A stretch of 59,920 bases of DNA from Allobosea sp. Root483D1 (GCF_001429505.1 NZ_LMJW01000023.1:385972-445891), one strand, 5' to 3'. Shown: positions 15,963-24,926, counted from the stretch's first letter. Notes: generated by a model not told the origin, from the letters alone. A program made the numbers and translations.

Positions 15963-16994
15963 TCAGCGGACGGGCATGGCGTACATCAGCCCGCCTCGCG
16001 TCCACAACGCGTTGGAGTTGCGCTCCATCCGCAGCGGCGTCTTGGGGCCGACATTACGCTCGAAGATCTCGCCGTAATTGCCGACCCGCTTGATCGCGCG
16101 ATAGGCCCAGCCCGGATCGAGCCCGAGCCTTTGGCCCAGGTCGCCGGCCGTGCCGAGCAACCGCTTGATCTCGGGGTTGGCGCTGTCCTTCATCTGATCG
16201 ATGTTGGCGGCGGTGATGCCCTTCTCCTCGGCCTCGATCAGCGCCAGCAGCACCCATTTCGCGATGGTGTACCAATCGAGGTCGTTGCGGGCGACGACCG
16301 GGCCGAGCGGCTCCTTCGAGATCATTTCCGGCAGGATCTGCCATTCGTCGGGGTTCGGTGCGTCCGAGGCGCGGACCGAGGAGAGATAGGACATGTCGGC
16401 CGAGAAGGCCTGGCAGCGGCCGCTGAAGAAGGCGGCGCGCGCCTCGTTCTGGGCTTCGAACACGACCGGCTTGAAAGCCTTGCCGTTGGCGCGGAAGTAA
16501 TCGGCGAGGTTGAGTTCGCTCGTCGTGCCGGTGGCCGTGCAGATGCTGGCGCCGTCCAGCTCCAGCGCGCTCTTGAGGCCGAGCGATTTCGGCACGAGGA
16601 AGCCCTGACCGTCATAGAAATAGACGCCGGCATACAGCAGGCCAAGGGAGGCGTCGCGTGTCAGCGTCCAGGTCGCGACGGTGGTCAGAATGTCGATCTC
16701 GCCCGATTGCAGGGCGGTGAAACGCTGCTGCGGGCTGAGCGGGACGAATTTCTCCTTCGCGGCCTCTCCCAGCACCGCCGCCGACACGGCCCGGCAGAAA
16801 TCCGTGGTCAGCCCGGTCCAGCGGCCGGAGCTGTCGGCGATCGAGAAGCCGCCGATGCCGGTGCTGACGCCGCAGACGACCTCGCCGCGCTTGCGGACGG
16901 CGTCGAGCGTCGGCCCGGCCTCAGCCGGGGCGGAAAAGCTTGCGGCGACCGCGAGCGCAGCGGCGGCGAATCCCTGCTTGAATGGAATCCTCAT
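15963..16994 (-). CDS. aapJ: Amino-acid ABC transporter periplasmic binding protein, AapJ-like
   Basis: 343 residues with a cleavable signal peptide (MRIPFKQGFAAAALAVAASF, cleavage about APAEA). The mature part follows the AapJ/SBP_bac_3 plan: TLDAVRKRGEVVCGVSTG, WTGLTTDFCRAVSAAVLG, VPLSPQQRFTALQSGEIDIL and the late AIKRVGNYGEIFERNVG segment typical of the AapJ branch. The ATG at 16994 has GGGGAGGAG before it and is preferred over an upstream start giving MWRRTG. It lies 121 bp after kynureninase on the same strand, consistent with uptake for that enzyme. Confidence 0.92.
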   Translation of the reverse strand: MRIPFKQGFAAAALAVAASFSAPAEAGPTLDAVRKRGEVVCGVSTGIGGFSIADSSGRWTGLTTDFCRAVSAAVLGEAAKEKFVPLSPQQRFTALQSGEIDILTTVATWTLTRDASLGLLYAGVYFYDGQGFLVPKSLGLKSALELDGASICTATGTTSELNLADYFRANGKAFKPVVFEAQNEARAAFFSGRCQAFSADMSYLSSVRASDAPNPDEWQILPEMISKEPLGPVVARNDLDWYTIAKWVLLALIEAEEKGITAANIDQMKDSANPEIKRLLGTAGDLGQRLGLDPGWAYRAIKRVGNYGEIFERNVGPKTPLRMERNSNALWTRGGLMYAMPVR

Positions 16995-17115
16995 GAGCTC
17001 CTCCCCTGGAACACCCGTTCTACGCCACAAGACGCGTTGGGCTTGTGTTTCCCGATCGACGCGGGCTCGGGCTCTTTGCCGCTCGCGCTCTTGTGGTCGG
17101 TCCGCCGAGGCGCCG

Positions 17116-18378
17116 TCAGGTGACGGCGCGGCGCTTCGTGAAGCGTTCGTTGCGCCAGAGTCCCGACGTCATCACATCGTTGAAGGCGTCCGCCGCGGCC
17201 TGGGCGTCGGCATAGCCGAGATAGGCGGGCGCGAAGCCGAAGCGCATCATGTCCGGCGCCCGGAAATCGCCGACCACGCCGCGTGCGATCAGGGCCTGGA
17301 CCACGGCAAAGCCGTGCTCGAAGGTGATCGAGACCTGGCTGCCACGCGCAGCATGATCGCGCGGCGTGACGATGCTCGCGCCATGCATCCGGCAGACCGG
17401 TTCGACGAGGTCCATGAACAGATCGGTCAGGGCGAGGCTCTTGGCCCTGAGCGCGCTCATCTCGACATCTTCGATCGCGGCCAGACCGGCATTGACGACG
17501 CGCATGGACAAGATCGGCTGTGTGCCGCAGAGCAGGCGCTGGATGCCGCCCGCCGGCCGATAGCCGCGCTCGAAGGCGAAAGGCGCGGCATGGCCCCACC
17601 AGCCGGAGAGTGGCTGCGACAAGGCCTCATGGTGGCGCGAGGCCGCATAGATGAAAGCCGGCGCGCCCGGGCCGCAGTTCAAGTATTTGTAGGTGCAGCC
17701 AATCGCGAGATCGGCGCCCGCCCCGTCGAGATCGACCGGCACGACGCCCGCGCTGTGACAGAGATCCCAGACCGCGATCGCGCCCTTGGCGTGGATCAGC
17801 CGGTTGAGCGCTGCCATGTCGCGCAATTCGCCGGTCTTGTAGTCGACATGGTTGACCAGCACGACTGCCGTGCGCTCGTCGATCAGGTCCTCGATCCTGG
17901 CGGCATCGACGCCCTCGAGTTTCAGCTCGATGTCGGGCCGGCCGGCCGCCACGCCCTCGGCCACATAGAGATCGGTCGGGAAGCTGCCGCCCTCGGCGAC
18001 GATCACAGTGCGGCCTGGCCGCAGCCCCAGCGCGGCGTGAAGCGCCTTGTAGACGTTCACCGAGACGGAATCGCAGACCACCGTCTGGTCGGGACCGGCG
18101 CCGATCAGGCGGCCAAGGCGATCGCCGAGGGTGCCGACGAGCGCGAACCAGCCGGCATCGTTCCAGCTCCGCACCAGCCCTTCCGCCCATTCGCGGCGCA
18201 GCGCGGTTTCCATGTCGCCGAAGGCTGCGACCGGCGCCGGACCGAGCGAATTGCCGGCGAGATAGATCGTGCTCTCCGGCAGATGGAAGCGCGCCCGCAG
18301 ATGCCGCAGCGGATCGGCCGCGTCGCGGCGCGCCCCTTCCGACATGCCGCCCGCACTGCCCAGCGATGCCAAGCTCAT
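17116..18378 (-). CDS. kynU: Kynureninase
   Basis: 420 residues, normal length. PLP-dependent enzyme cleaving L-kynurenine to anthranilate and L-alanine in the cytoplasm. Seen: IYLAGNSLGPAP near the N-terminus, CDSVSVNVYK, the PLP-aspartate patch AVWDLCHSAGVVPVDL, the Schiff-base lysine in GCTYKYLNCGPGAPAF, and SGWWGHAAPFAFE, all standard. ATG 18378 follows TGGAGG; an ATG 15 bases upstream is possible. It leads the aapJQM genes and is divergent from a GntR regulator across an AT-rich operator region. The alanine released could feed alanine dehydrogenase. No tryptophan dioxygenase is in the window. Confidence 0.95.
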   Translation of the reverse strand: MSLASLGSAGGMSEGARRDAADPLRHLRARFHLPESTIYLAGNSLGPAPVAAFGDMETALRREWAEGLVRSWNDAGWFALVGTLGDRLGRLIGAGPDQTVVCDSVSVNVYKALHAALGLRPGRTVIVAEGGSFPTDLYVAEGVAAGRPDIELKLEGVDAARIEDLIDERTAVVLVNHVDYKTGELRDMAALNRLIHAKGAIAVWDLCHSAGVVPVDLDGAGADLAIGCTYKYLNCGPGAPAFIYAASRHHEALSQPLSGWWGHAAPFAFERGYRPAGGIQRLLCGTQPILSMRVVNAGLAAIEDVEMSALRAKSLALTDLFMDLVEPVCRMHGASIVTPRDHAARGSQVSITFEHGFAVVQALIARGVVGDFRAPDMMRFGFAPAYLGYADAQAAADAFNDVMTSGLWRNERFTKRRAVT

Positions 18379-18460
18379 CTTGCCTCCACCCATGATTTTT
18401 ATGGCCGTCCTGCGGCTAGTCGGGTGGGATCATTTCGACGATTATCGAAGGTGTCAATAG

Positions 18461-18500
18461 ATATATATAATTTTGCCTACAGCATCATATTATATATAAT
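18461..18500. promoter_or_regulatory. AT-rich repeated operator between kynU and the GntR gene
   Basis: Two elements sharing ATATATAAT lie 29 bp apart (18463-18471 and 18492-18500). The second is part of a perfect 12-bp palindrome, ATTATATATAAT (18489-18500). The AT content contrasts sharply with the GC-rich surroundings. FCD-type GntR regulators bind short palindromes between divergent genes, so this is the probable operator, also containing promoter elements. Confidence 0.5.
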
Positions 18501-18523
18501 GAAGCGAACCGCGCGAGGACCCC

Positions 18524-19270
18524 ATGGACGAAGCTGACGTCGCCACGAAGAGCGAGTTCGCCTATCGAACATTGCGCCAGGACATTCTGGAGACCCGGCT
18601 GCGGCCCGGTGCACCGCTCAAGCTCGGCGCGATGCGGGAGGCCTATGGCATAGGCTGGACGCCGTTACGCGAGGCGCTCTCCCGCCTCGAAGCCGAGCGG
18701 CTTGTCATCCTGAGCGCCAACAAGGGCTATGCCGTCGCACCGGTCTCGCTGGAGGAGCTCAGCGACCTGACCCGGGCGCGGCGCCTGGTCGAATTGCCGA
18801 TGCTGGCGGAAACGATCGCAAAGGGGGACGAAGCCTGGGAGACGGCGCTCGTCGCCGCCCATTACCGGCTGTCGCGCTGCACGCCACCGGTGGAGAACCC
18901 GGAGGAGCTCGCCCTGACCGACTGGGAAGAGCGGCACGAAGCTTTCCACACCGCTCTGCTCGCCGCCAACACCTCGCCCTGGCTGATGCGCTTCTATGTC
19001 CAGATCAAGGACCAGCTGCGGCGCCACCACCGCGTGCTCTCGATCGCGCCGGCCCTGTCGCATGCGCGTTCCGGTGCGAGATGGCAGGACAGCCCAGGTT
19101 TCGCAGCACTGCGCGATGCGCTGGCGCTCGAACCGCATACCGCCCTGATGAACGCTGCGCTGGATCGCGATGCCGACCGCGCCGTCAGGCTGCTGGGCGA
19201 GCATATCGAGTTCACCCGTAAGGTCTTCCTCGCCACCGATCTCGATGGGGCGCCCAGCAGGACGGCCTGA
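18524..19270 (+). CDS. GntR-family (FCD) transcriptional regulator
   Basis: 248 residues. A winged helix-turn-helix at about 10-75 (AYRTLRQDILETRLRPGAPL, then GIGWTPLREALSRLEAERLV) is followed by an all-helical FCD ligand domain (LEELSDLTRARRLVELPML, WEERHEAFHTALLAANTSPW). The operator-contacting sequence T-P-L-R-E-A-L is standard. It is divergent from kynU and heads a run with the amidohydrolase and formamidase genes (73-bp gap). It probably represses both arms until a kynurenine-pathway compound is present; that ligand is inferred. Confidence 0.9.
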   Translation: MDEADVATKSEFAYRTLRQDILETRLRPGAPLKLGAMREAYGIGWTPLREALSRLEAERLVILSANKGYAVAPVSLEELSDLTRARRLVELPMLAETIAKGDEAWETALVAAHYRLSRCTPPVENPEELALTDWEERHEAFHTALLAANTSPWLMRFYVQIKDQLRRHHRVLSIAPALSHARSGARWQDSPGFAALRDALALEPHTALMNAALDRDADRAVRLLGEHIEFTRKVFLATDLDGAPSRTA

Positions 19271-19343
19271 TCTACCGCTCGTCCCCGATACTTCCGAAGG
19301 CCGCTCGCTACGGCCGCGATCCGCAAGCTGATGAGGACTTCCC

Positions 19344-21035
19344 ATGCCTTCCGCCTTTTCCGATGCCGGTCCCTCGCTCACGCTGGTCAACGGAAAGGTT
19401 CTCGGCGAGCACGGGATCTGCGAGGCGCTGGCGATATCCGGCAACCACATCGCCGCCCTCGGCTCATCGGCGGAGATCGCCGCTCGCGCCCCCACCGGAT
19501 GCGAGATCGTCGATCTCGCCGGCCGGACTGTCATTCCCGGGCTGATCGATGGCCATGCCCATCTCGATCGCGAAGGTCTCAAGAGCGTGCTGCCCTCGCT
19601 CGCCGATTGTCGCTCGATCGACGACATCGTCGCGCGCATCGCCGCGATCGCCCGCACCAAGAAGCCGGGCGAATGGATCATCACCATGCCGATCGGCATT
19701 CCGCCGAGCTATGAGGACGTGCTCGCCGGCATCGCCGAGCACCGTTTCCCGGACCGCCACGACCTCGATCGCGCCGCCCCCGACAACCCGGTCTATATCC
19801 GCTCGATCTGGGGCTATTGGCGCTCGAGCCTGCCGCTGGTCTCGATTGCCAACAGCCGGGCCCTGCGCCTGGCGGGGATCGACGCGTCGACGGTGCCGCC
19901 AGCCCCCTCGATCGAGATCTGCCGCGCCGCCAATGGCGAGCCGAATGGGATCTTCGTCGAGACCAACAAGATGCCGGTGGTCGAGCACAGCCTGATGCGC
20001 CGGGCGCCGCATTTCTCCGCTAGCGAGCGGGCCGGCGCGCTCGCCGCCTCGATGCAGCTCTACAACCGCGCTGGCACGACAAGCGTGTTCGAAGGCCACG
20101 GCATCGCCGCCGAGGTGCTGGACGCCTATCGGCAGGTTCGATCCGAGGGTCGCCAGACCGTCCGCGCTTCGATGATCTTCAGCCCGGCCTGGCCCTCGAC
20201 CTCGGCGCAGGATTGCCGCGCCCTGCTCAATTCCTGGGGGCATTGGCTCGCGGGCAAAGGCATCGGCGACGCCTGGCTCGGGATGGCCGGCATCTATGGC
20301 GAGATCGACGATTCCATCGAGCGGGACTTGCGCAGCACCGCCTTTCCGCAGACGGGCTGGGCCGGCTTCCACTACAATTCGTCGCTGCCGCGCGAGGCTT
20401 TGAAGGACGTTCTGGTCGAGGCCGCGCGCAACGGCATCCGCGCGGTCGGCATCCTCCCGAACATGCTCGATCTCTTCGCCGAGGTGGACAAGATCGCCCC
20501 GATCGCGGGCCAGCGCTGGGTTCTCGGCCATGTCGTCAGCCTGACGCCGGATCAGGTGAAGCAGGTTGCCGATCTCGGTCTGGCGGTCACCACCCACCTG
20601 ACCGCCTATATTTACAAGCGCGGCAGCGAGCTGGTCGACAAGCTCGGACGCGAACGGGCCGGCGAGATCGTGCCGCTGCGCTCGCTGCGCGAGGCCGGCG
20701 TGCCGATCTCCTTCGGCAGCGACAACGCGCCGCTCAGCCTGTTCCAGTCGCTCTCCCTTGCGGTCCACCGGCGCGACCGCAAGGGCGCGGTCATCTCGCC
20801 GGAGCAGGCCCTGACGCGCGAGGAAGCGCTCGAATGCGCCACGCTCGGCGGAGCGAAGCTGACCTTCGAGGATGGCAAGAAGGGCAGTATCGGCGTCGGC
20901 AAGCTCGCTGACCTCGCCGTGCTCTCGGCCGATCCGCTGTCCTGCGCGCCCGACGAACTGGCCCGGATAGAGGCCGAGCTCACCATCGTCGACGGGCGCG
21001 TCGTCTATCGGTTGGAAGATGGAGGCCGGCGATGA
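19344..21035 (+). CDS. Amidohydrolase family 3 (YtcJ/N-substituted formamide deformylase-like)
   Basis: 563 residues with the composite fold of metal-dependent amidohydrolases. The N-terminal beta-sandwich (LVNGKVLGEHGICEALAISG) leads into the metal motif VIPGLIDGHAHLD (His71, His73). A conserved WxLGHV-like segment (RWVLGHVVSLT) and SFGSDNAPLSL provide later metal and catalytic positions, and KKGSIGVGKLADLAVLSADP closes the sandwich. The family includes N-substituted formamide deformylases and aryl-amide hydrolases, so an N-formyl or N-acyl aromatic amine is a reasonable guess next to kynurenine genes. Start follows GAGG. It overlaps the next gene by ATGA. Confidence 0.85.
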   Translation: MPSAFSDAGPSLTLVNGKVLGEHGICEALAISGNHIAALGSSAEIAARAPTGCEIVDLAGRTVIPGLIDGHAHLDREGLKSVLPSLADCRSIDDIVARIAAIARTKKPGEWIITMPIGIPPSYEDVLAGIAEHRFPDRHDLDRAAPDNPVYIRSIWGYWRSSLPLVSIANSRALRLAGIDASTVPPAPSIEICRAANGEPNGIFVETNKMPVVEHSLMRRAPHFSASERAGALAASMQLYNRAGTTSVFEGHGIAAEVLDAYRQVRSEGRQTVRASMIFSPAWPSTSAQDCRALLNSWGHWLAGKGIGDAWLGMAGIYGEIDDSIERDLRSTAFPQTGWAGFHYNSSLPREALKDVLVEAARNGIRAVGILPNMLDLFAEVDKIAPIAGQRWVLGHVVSLTPDQVKQVADLGLAVTTHLTAYIYKRGSELVDKLGRERAGEIVPLRSLREAGVPISFGSDNAPLSLFQSLSLAVHRRDRKGAVISPEQALTREEALECATLGGAKLTFEDGKKGSIGVGKLADLAVLSADPLSCAPDELARIEAELTIVDGRVVYRLEDGGRR

Positions 21036-21898
21036 CGAAGAACGCCGTCTATCTCGACTACGACCAGACGCGGCTCGACCTGAACTACAATCAAGCTGCC
21101 TGGGCGCCCAATGCCCAGGAGATCATTGCCTGGTACCGCGACGCCAGCCTGGAGGCGCATCGGAGGCTCGCCTGCCGCCATCTCGCCTATGGCGGGGGCC
21201 CGGCCGAGCGGATCGATCTGTTTCCGGCGGCCGCCCCCCGGGCTCCCCTCGTCGTGTATGTCCACGGTGGCGCATGGCGCATGCTTAACCGGATGGACAG
21301 CGCCTTCGCGGCGGAAGCCTTCGTCGGCGCCAGCCTGAACTTCGCCGTGCTGGATTTCGCCAGCATTCCTGCCGCCCGGCTGCCCGAGATGGTGATGCAG
21401 GTCCAGCGCGGCATCGGCTGGCTCGCCCGCCATGCCGATGAGCTCGGCTTCGATTCCGACCGCCTGTTCGTGATCGGCCACTCCTCGGGCGCCCATCTCG
21501 TTTCGGCGGCACTCACGGCCGACACGCCGCATCGGATAGAGGCCGGCATGGTGGCGGGCGCCCTCTGCGCGAGCGGCGCATATGACCTCGAGGGGCCGAT
21601 GCTCAGCGCGCGAGGGGCTTATCTCAGCCTGACCGCGACCGAGATAGACGCCTTCAGTCCCATTCGACATGCCGCAAGGTGCGATTGCCCCGTCCTCATC
21701 GCTTATGGCGAGGCCGAGACCGACGAGTATCGGCGCCACGCCAGCACCTTCCACGAAGCACTGCGGAAGGTCGGAAAGTCGAGCGCCCTACTGCTCGCAC
21801 CGAGACAGAACCATTTCGAGGTGAGCCGCATGCTCGCCGCGCGCAATAGCGTGCTCTTCGAAGAGCTTGCGAAGACCATGACGCTCTCGTCGGGTTAG
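21032..21898 (+). CDS. Alpha/beta hydrolase, kynurenine formamidase-like
   Basis: 288 residues. The oxyanion motif HGGAW (78-82) and nucleophile elbow GHSSGAH (Ser151) match the eukaryotic-type arylformamidase/esterase branch, and NHFEV near 265 supplies the catalytic His. Arylformamidase turns N-formyl-L-kynurenine into kynurenine and formate, which kynureninase would then cleave; kynureninase lies in the divergent operon. This branch differs from KynB, the metal-dependent cyclase-like bacterial formamidase. The gene is coupled to the amidohydrolase by a four-base overlap. A general esterase remains possible. Confidence 0.78.
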   Translation: MTKNAVYLDYDQTRLDLNYNQAAWAPNAQEIIAWYRDASLEAHRRLACRHLAYGGGPAERIDLFPAAAPRAPLVVYVHGGAWRMLNRMDSAFAAEAFVGASLNFAVLDFASIPAARLPEMVMQVQRGIGWLARHADELGFDSDRLFVIGHSSGAHLVSAALTADTPHRIEAGMVAGALCASGAYDLEGPMLSARGAYLSLTATEIDAFSPIRHAARCDCPVLIAYGEAETDEYRRHASTFHEALRKVGKSSALLLAPRQNHFEVSRMLAARNSVLFEELAKTMTLSSG

Positions 21899-22259
21899 AT
21901 CGCCGCACTGATCCGAGCCCGTGTGCTGGACCGACGGAAGTTGGAGTTTTTGCCGGCTAGGGTGATGAGCGGCCGAAATGTCGATTGAGAGGCAGGCCAA
22001 TCCTAAGGCTAGGGCTGTTTACAGTCGAAACTTGGTAGAAACGCGCCAATAGCCGACTCTTGGCGATCGCCCGGAAGTAGACATTCAGGGCACGCACTGA
22101 CAGTACGGCGCCGCCCCTGAAGCGGCACCAGGGCTTGGCCCGGGAAACACCGGACCAACTTACTTCAACGCGTTGCTGCCAATCGCCGCTGCGGCATAAC
22201 CAAGGCCGAAACCCGCTTAGCAAGAGCCCCGAAACTGTTCAGATCAACCGAGTCAGCTT
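21899..22259. other. Intergenic region between convergent operons
   Basis: About 360 bp with no supportable gene. Minus-strand frames give SVRALNVYFRAIAKSRLLARFY, without a recognisable family. No strong terminator hairpin with T-run was seen for either operon. Confidence 0.3.
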
Positions 22260-22832
22260 TCAACGCACCCCGCTCACCACCTGCACGCGCCCTCCAAAAT
22301 TTGAGCGAAACAGGGCCTCATGCGCGTCCTGGTCAGGATCGTAGCAGCAGTCTTCCACCAGGCGCACATCGTAATCCGCATCGCAGGCCCAGGCGACACT
22401 CGAAAGAACGACGCCGGTCGTGCTTATCCCGGCCATGACGAGGGTGCTTACTCCCCGCGTCCTGAGATCGGCGTCGAGTGACGTGCCATGAAAGACGCTG
22501 GCGCGCGGACATGCGTAGAAGAGATCTCCTGTCTCCACGGCCAACCCTGTGACAGGCAGCCCGGTCCGAAATCGCCCGCTCGGGAGATAAGGTGTGATCT
22601 GGCGGTTGCTCGCCGGCGGCGCATGCTCATAGCCTTCGCCCAACGAGAAATTCGGGAAGAGCACCGGCCGGCCGGTGGAGCGCCAACGCCGGATCAAGGC
22701 GTTGCAGCGATCCAGCAACGGCGATGGTTGCTCGCCGAACAGAATGTCGAACACATCGACCTGATAGTGCATGACGACGAGGGCCGCCCTCTCGACGAAG
22801 CTGCCTTCGAACTCGACCGTCATCGGAATCAC
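22260..22832 (-). CDS. Isochorismatase-fold hydrolase-like protein lacking the usual catalytic residues
   Basis: 190 residues with the isochorismatase/cysteine-hydrolase fold: RAALVVMHYQVDVF in strand 1, the GTSLDADLRTRGVSTLVMAGIS core, and AWACDADYDVRLVEDCCYD. In active relatives strand 1 reads VxDxQ and the nucleophile lies in T-x-x-C-V. Here the Asp is His (VMHYQ) and the Cys position reads TTGVVLSS. A subgroup with TxGVVLST exists in the family, so the protein may be a non-cysteine branch. N-carbamoylsarcosine amidase, which acts after ATP-dependent hydantoinase, belongs to this fold. This is the last gene of the long operon, 54 bp after the PLP-enzyme gene. Confidence 0.8.
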   Translation of the reverse strand: MIPMTVEFEGSFVERAALVVMHYQVDVFDILFGEQPSPLLDRCNALIRRWRSTGRPVLFPNFSLGEGYEHAPPASNRQITPYLPSGRFRTGLPVTGLAVETGDLFYACPRASVFHGTSLDADLRTRGVSTLVMAGISTTGVVLSSVAWACDADYDVRLVEDCCYDPDQDAHEALFRSNFGGRVQVVSGVR

Positions 22833-22886
22833 CTCGCGTTAGAAAGGACCAGGCCTTGTGGTTCGTACGCGAACTTCGACCTGGGC

Positions 22887-23822
22887 TCAGGAAGCGCTCG
22901 CTGACGCGAGACTGCGACGCCATGCGGTCAGCTGCTCCGCGGTCGCTATCGCCCCGCCGCAGACGATGAGCAGGATGTTCTGGAAATCGGCGAGTTCCGC
23001 CACCTGCTCGTAGATCGTGGCGATGCTCGCCCCACAGGCTGGCTCGACCAGAATTCGATGATCGTCGAGGAAGCGCAGGCAAGCGTTGACTGCCTGAAGA
23101 TCCGACACCACGGCGCAGCCGATGCGATGCTTCGACAACAGAGCGAAAGCATGCTCCGCCACCTGGCGGGCGCCGAGCGAGGTGGCGATGCTGTCGATCG
23201 CCGGCAGGACGATGCGTTCGTTCCGGGCAGCCGATTGCGCAAGGCAGGAGGCACCCGTCGTCCCCACAGCAAGAACAGGTATCGCCAGATTGTGACGCCG
23301 CAAGCCTTCGACGACGCCGCTGAGCAACCCCCCTCCGCCGACGGACAGGACGACGAGGTCGGGCTGCAATCCCGCCTCGACCACCTCGTCGATGATCGTC
23401 GAATGTCCGTTCCAGACCACTGGATCGTCGAAAGGGTGGATGAACGCATCGCTGCCCGTCAGCATCGCAAGTGCGTGCTCGTTCGCCTCGTGCCAGGACG
23501 CGCCGTGGATCAGGATGTCGGCACCCATATCGGAGATAAGGCGACGCGCCCTTGCCGGTGTCGTCTCGGGGACGACCACCGTCACCGGGATGCCAAGCTC
23601 ACGCCCGACATAGGCGGCGGCGATCCCGGCGTTGCCGCCGGATGAGCTGACGAAACGCTCGGCGCCGCTCCGTGCATAGTGCTGGCACGCAAGGCCGATG
23701 CCGCGGAGCTTGAACGATCCCGTCGGCTGGAGAGATTCGAGCTTCAGCCAGACCTTGCACCGGCTCGCGCGGGAGAGAGCCGATGAGTAATAGGCAGGCG
23801 TTCTGACATGGAGGGACATCAT
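22887..23822 (-). CDS. PLP-dependent serine/threonine dehydratase-like enzyme
   Basis: 311 residues, fold type II. Schiff-base lysine 38 lies in PTGSFKLRG, the phosphate-carboxylate loop is SSSGGNAG, and the PLP-phosphate loop is SVGGGGLLSG. It resembles the short L-serine/L-threonine ammonia-lyases without a C-terminal regulatory domain, which deaminate to pyruvate or 2-oxobutyrate. Fold type II enzymes also include diaminopropionate lyases and D-serine dehydratases, so the substrate is open. It begins 27 bp after the LacI gene and so is cotranscribed with the importer, HyuAB and racemase, where deamination of the final amino acid would make sense. Confidence 0.87.
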   Translation of the reverse strand: MMSLHVRTPAYYSSALSRASRCKVWLKLESLQPTGSFKLRGIGLACQHYARSGAERFVSSSGGNAGIAAAYVGRELGIPVTVVVPETTPARARRLISDMGADILIHGASWHEANEHALAMLTGSDAFIHPFDDPVVWNGHSTIIDEVVEAGLQPDLVVLSVGGGGLLSGVVEGLRRHNLAIPVLAVGTTGASCLAQSAARNERIVLPAIDSIATSLGARQVAEHAFALLSKHRIGCAVVSDLQAVNACLRFLDDHRILVEPACGASIATIYEQVAELADFQNILLIVCGGAIATAEQLTAWRRSLASASAS

Positions 23823-23849
23823 GGCCTTCCCATCATGAGCGATCGAAGT

Positions 23850-24926
23850 TCAGGCACGGTCCCGGCTGCCCAAGCCGTGCCCGTCACCCTTGTTCAAAGG
23901 TGCGGTGGAACGCCGGATCTTGAGCTGCATCCCGACAGTTAGGCGCTCCGGCGCGATCTCGGGCTGCTTGTCGGACATTTTCTTCAGCAGAAGATTGGCC
24001 GCGAGCTGGGCCACTTTCGTGCCATTACCGCGCACGGCCGTGATCGAAGGTGTCATGACCTCCAGAATGCTGGCGTCACCGATCGAAACGATCGACAGGT
24101 CGCGCGGCAGAACCAGGCCGCGCTTCGCGCAGAAGCGCAGGATGCCAGGAATTTCGTCGATATTGGCGATGATGGCCGTGATCGGCCGTTCCCGGCGGCA
24201 TAACGCCTCCAGCTCGCGCGCCTTGAACGCGCCAACCTCGAAGACGAGACCTGCCGCCTGCTCCAGCCCGCGGTGTGCGAACGCGGCATCAAGGCCCGCC
24301 TTCTGCTCCCGGCCGACCCAGGTGTCGAGGTGACCGGCAACGAGCGCTATCTCACGGTGCCCAAGTTCCAGCAGATGTGCGGCCGCACTACGGGCGCCGT
24401 GCCGATGCTCGGTCAGAACGGTGTCGAAGGCCCCGCCCGGGCTGCGTTCCCACAGCACCATGGGGATGTTGATCGCGGCGAGCAGTTGCGTGACGCCCGG
24501 GTCGTTGTCGCGATTGACCGTCAGGAGCATGCCGTCGACGACGCGGTTCTGCATCAACGACAGAAGCTCGGCCTCTCGGCGATTGTCGAAATGGGTGCTC
24601 GCGACGATCAGCGTGTAGCCGGCCCGGCCGAGCGTCGTCTCCGCCGCGGCGATCATTTCGGCCGCAATCGGCTGCCTGATATCGGTGACGAGGCAGCCGA
24701 CGGCGTGGCTCTTGCCGAGCCGCATGGATCGCGCGACCGAATTGGGATGATAGCCGAGCTCCTGAACGGCTCTGAAGACCTGGTCGCGCAACTGCGGCGC
24801 GACATTCTCGTTTCCGTTGAGTACGCGCGAAACGGTACCGAGGCCGACACCTGCCCGGCTGGCGACATCCTTGATCGTGACAGCCTTGGCCTCGCTGGTC
24901 GCTTGCCCCGTCCTTTCCTCACTCAC
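23850..24926 (-). CDS. LacI-family transcriptional regulator of the operon
   Basis: 358 residues from the GTG at 24926. The LacI helix-turn-helix and hinge read VTIKDVASRAGVGLGTVSRV, then LGYHPNSVARSMR (residues about 17-65). The ligand core is periplasmic-binding-protein-like (AVGCLVTDIRQP, then VVDGMLLTVNRD and LGHREIALVAGH). The frame is open 170 bases upstream, but that part lies inside the racemase gene; GTG 24926 overlaps the racemase stop by eight bases. The regulator sits inside its presumed own operon, so it would be autoregulated. The twin operators at 35505-35537 are the expected targets. Confidence 0.92.
   Translation of the reverse strand: MSEERTGQATSEAKAVTIKDVASRAGVGLGTVSRVLNGNENVAPQLRDQVFRAVQELGYHPNSVARSMRLGKSHAVGCLVTDIRQPIAAEMIAAAETTLGRAGYTLIVASTHFDNRREAELLSLMQNRVVDGMLLTVNRDNDPGVTQLLAAINIPMVLWERSPGGAFDTVLTEHRHGARSAAAHLLELGHREIALVAGHLDTWVGREQKAGLDAAFAHRGLEQAAGLVFEVGAFKARELEALCRRERPITAIIANIDEIPGILRFCAKRGLVLPRDLSIVSIGDASILEVMTPSITAVRGNGTKVAQLAANLLLKKMSDKQPEIAPERLTVGMQLKIRRSTAPLNKGDGHGLGSRDRA

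Noticed and set aside
13527..18537. Very long plus-strand open frames over the aap and kynU genes
   Set aside because: They are antisense to clearly conserved genes and consist of Arg/Glu/Gln/His-rich shadow sequence caused by GC-rich codon usage.
19464..20768. 434-codon minus-strand open frame over the amidohydrolase
   Set aside because: Shadow of a full-length conserved enzyme; no protein motif.
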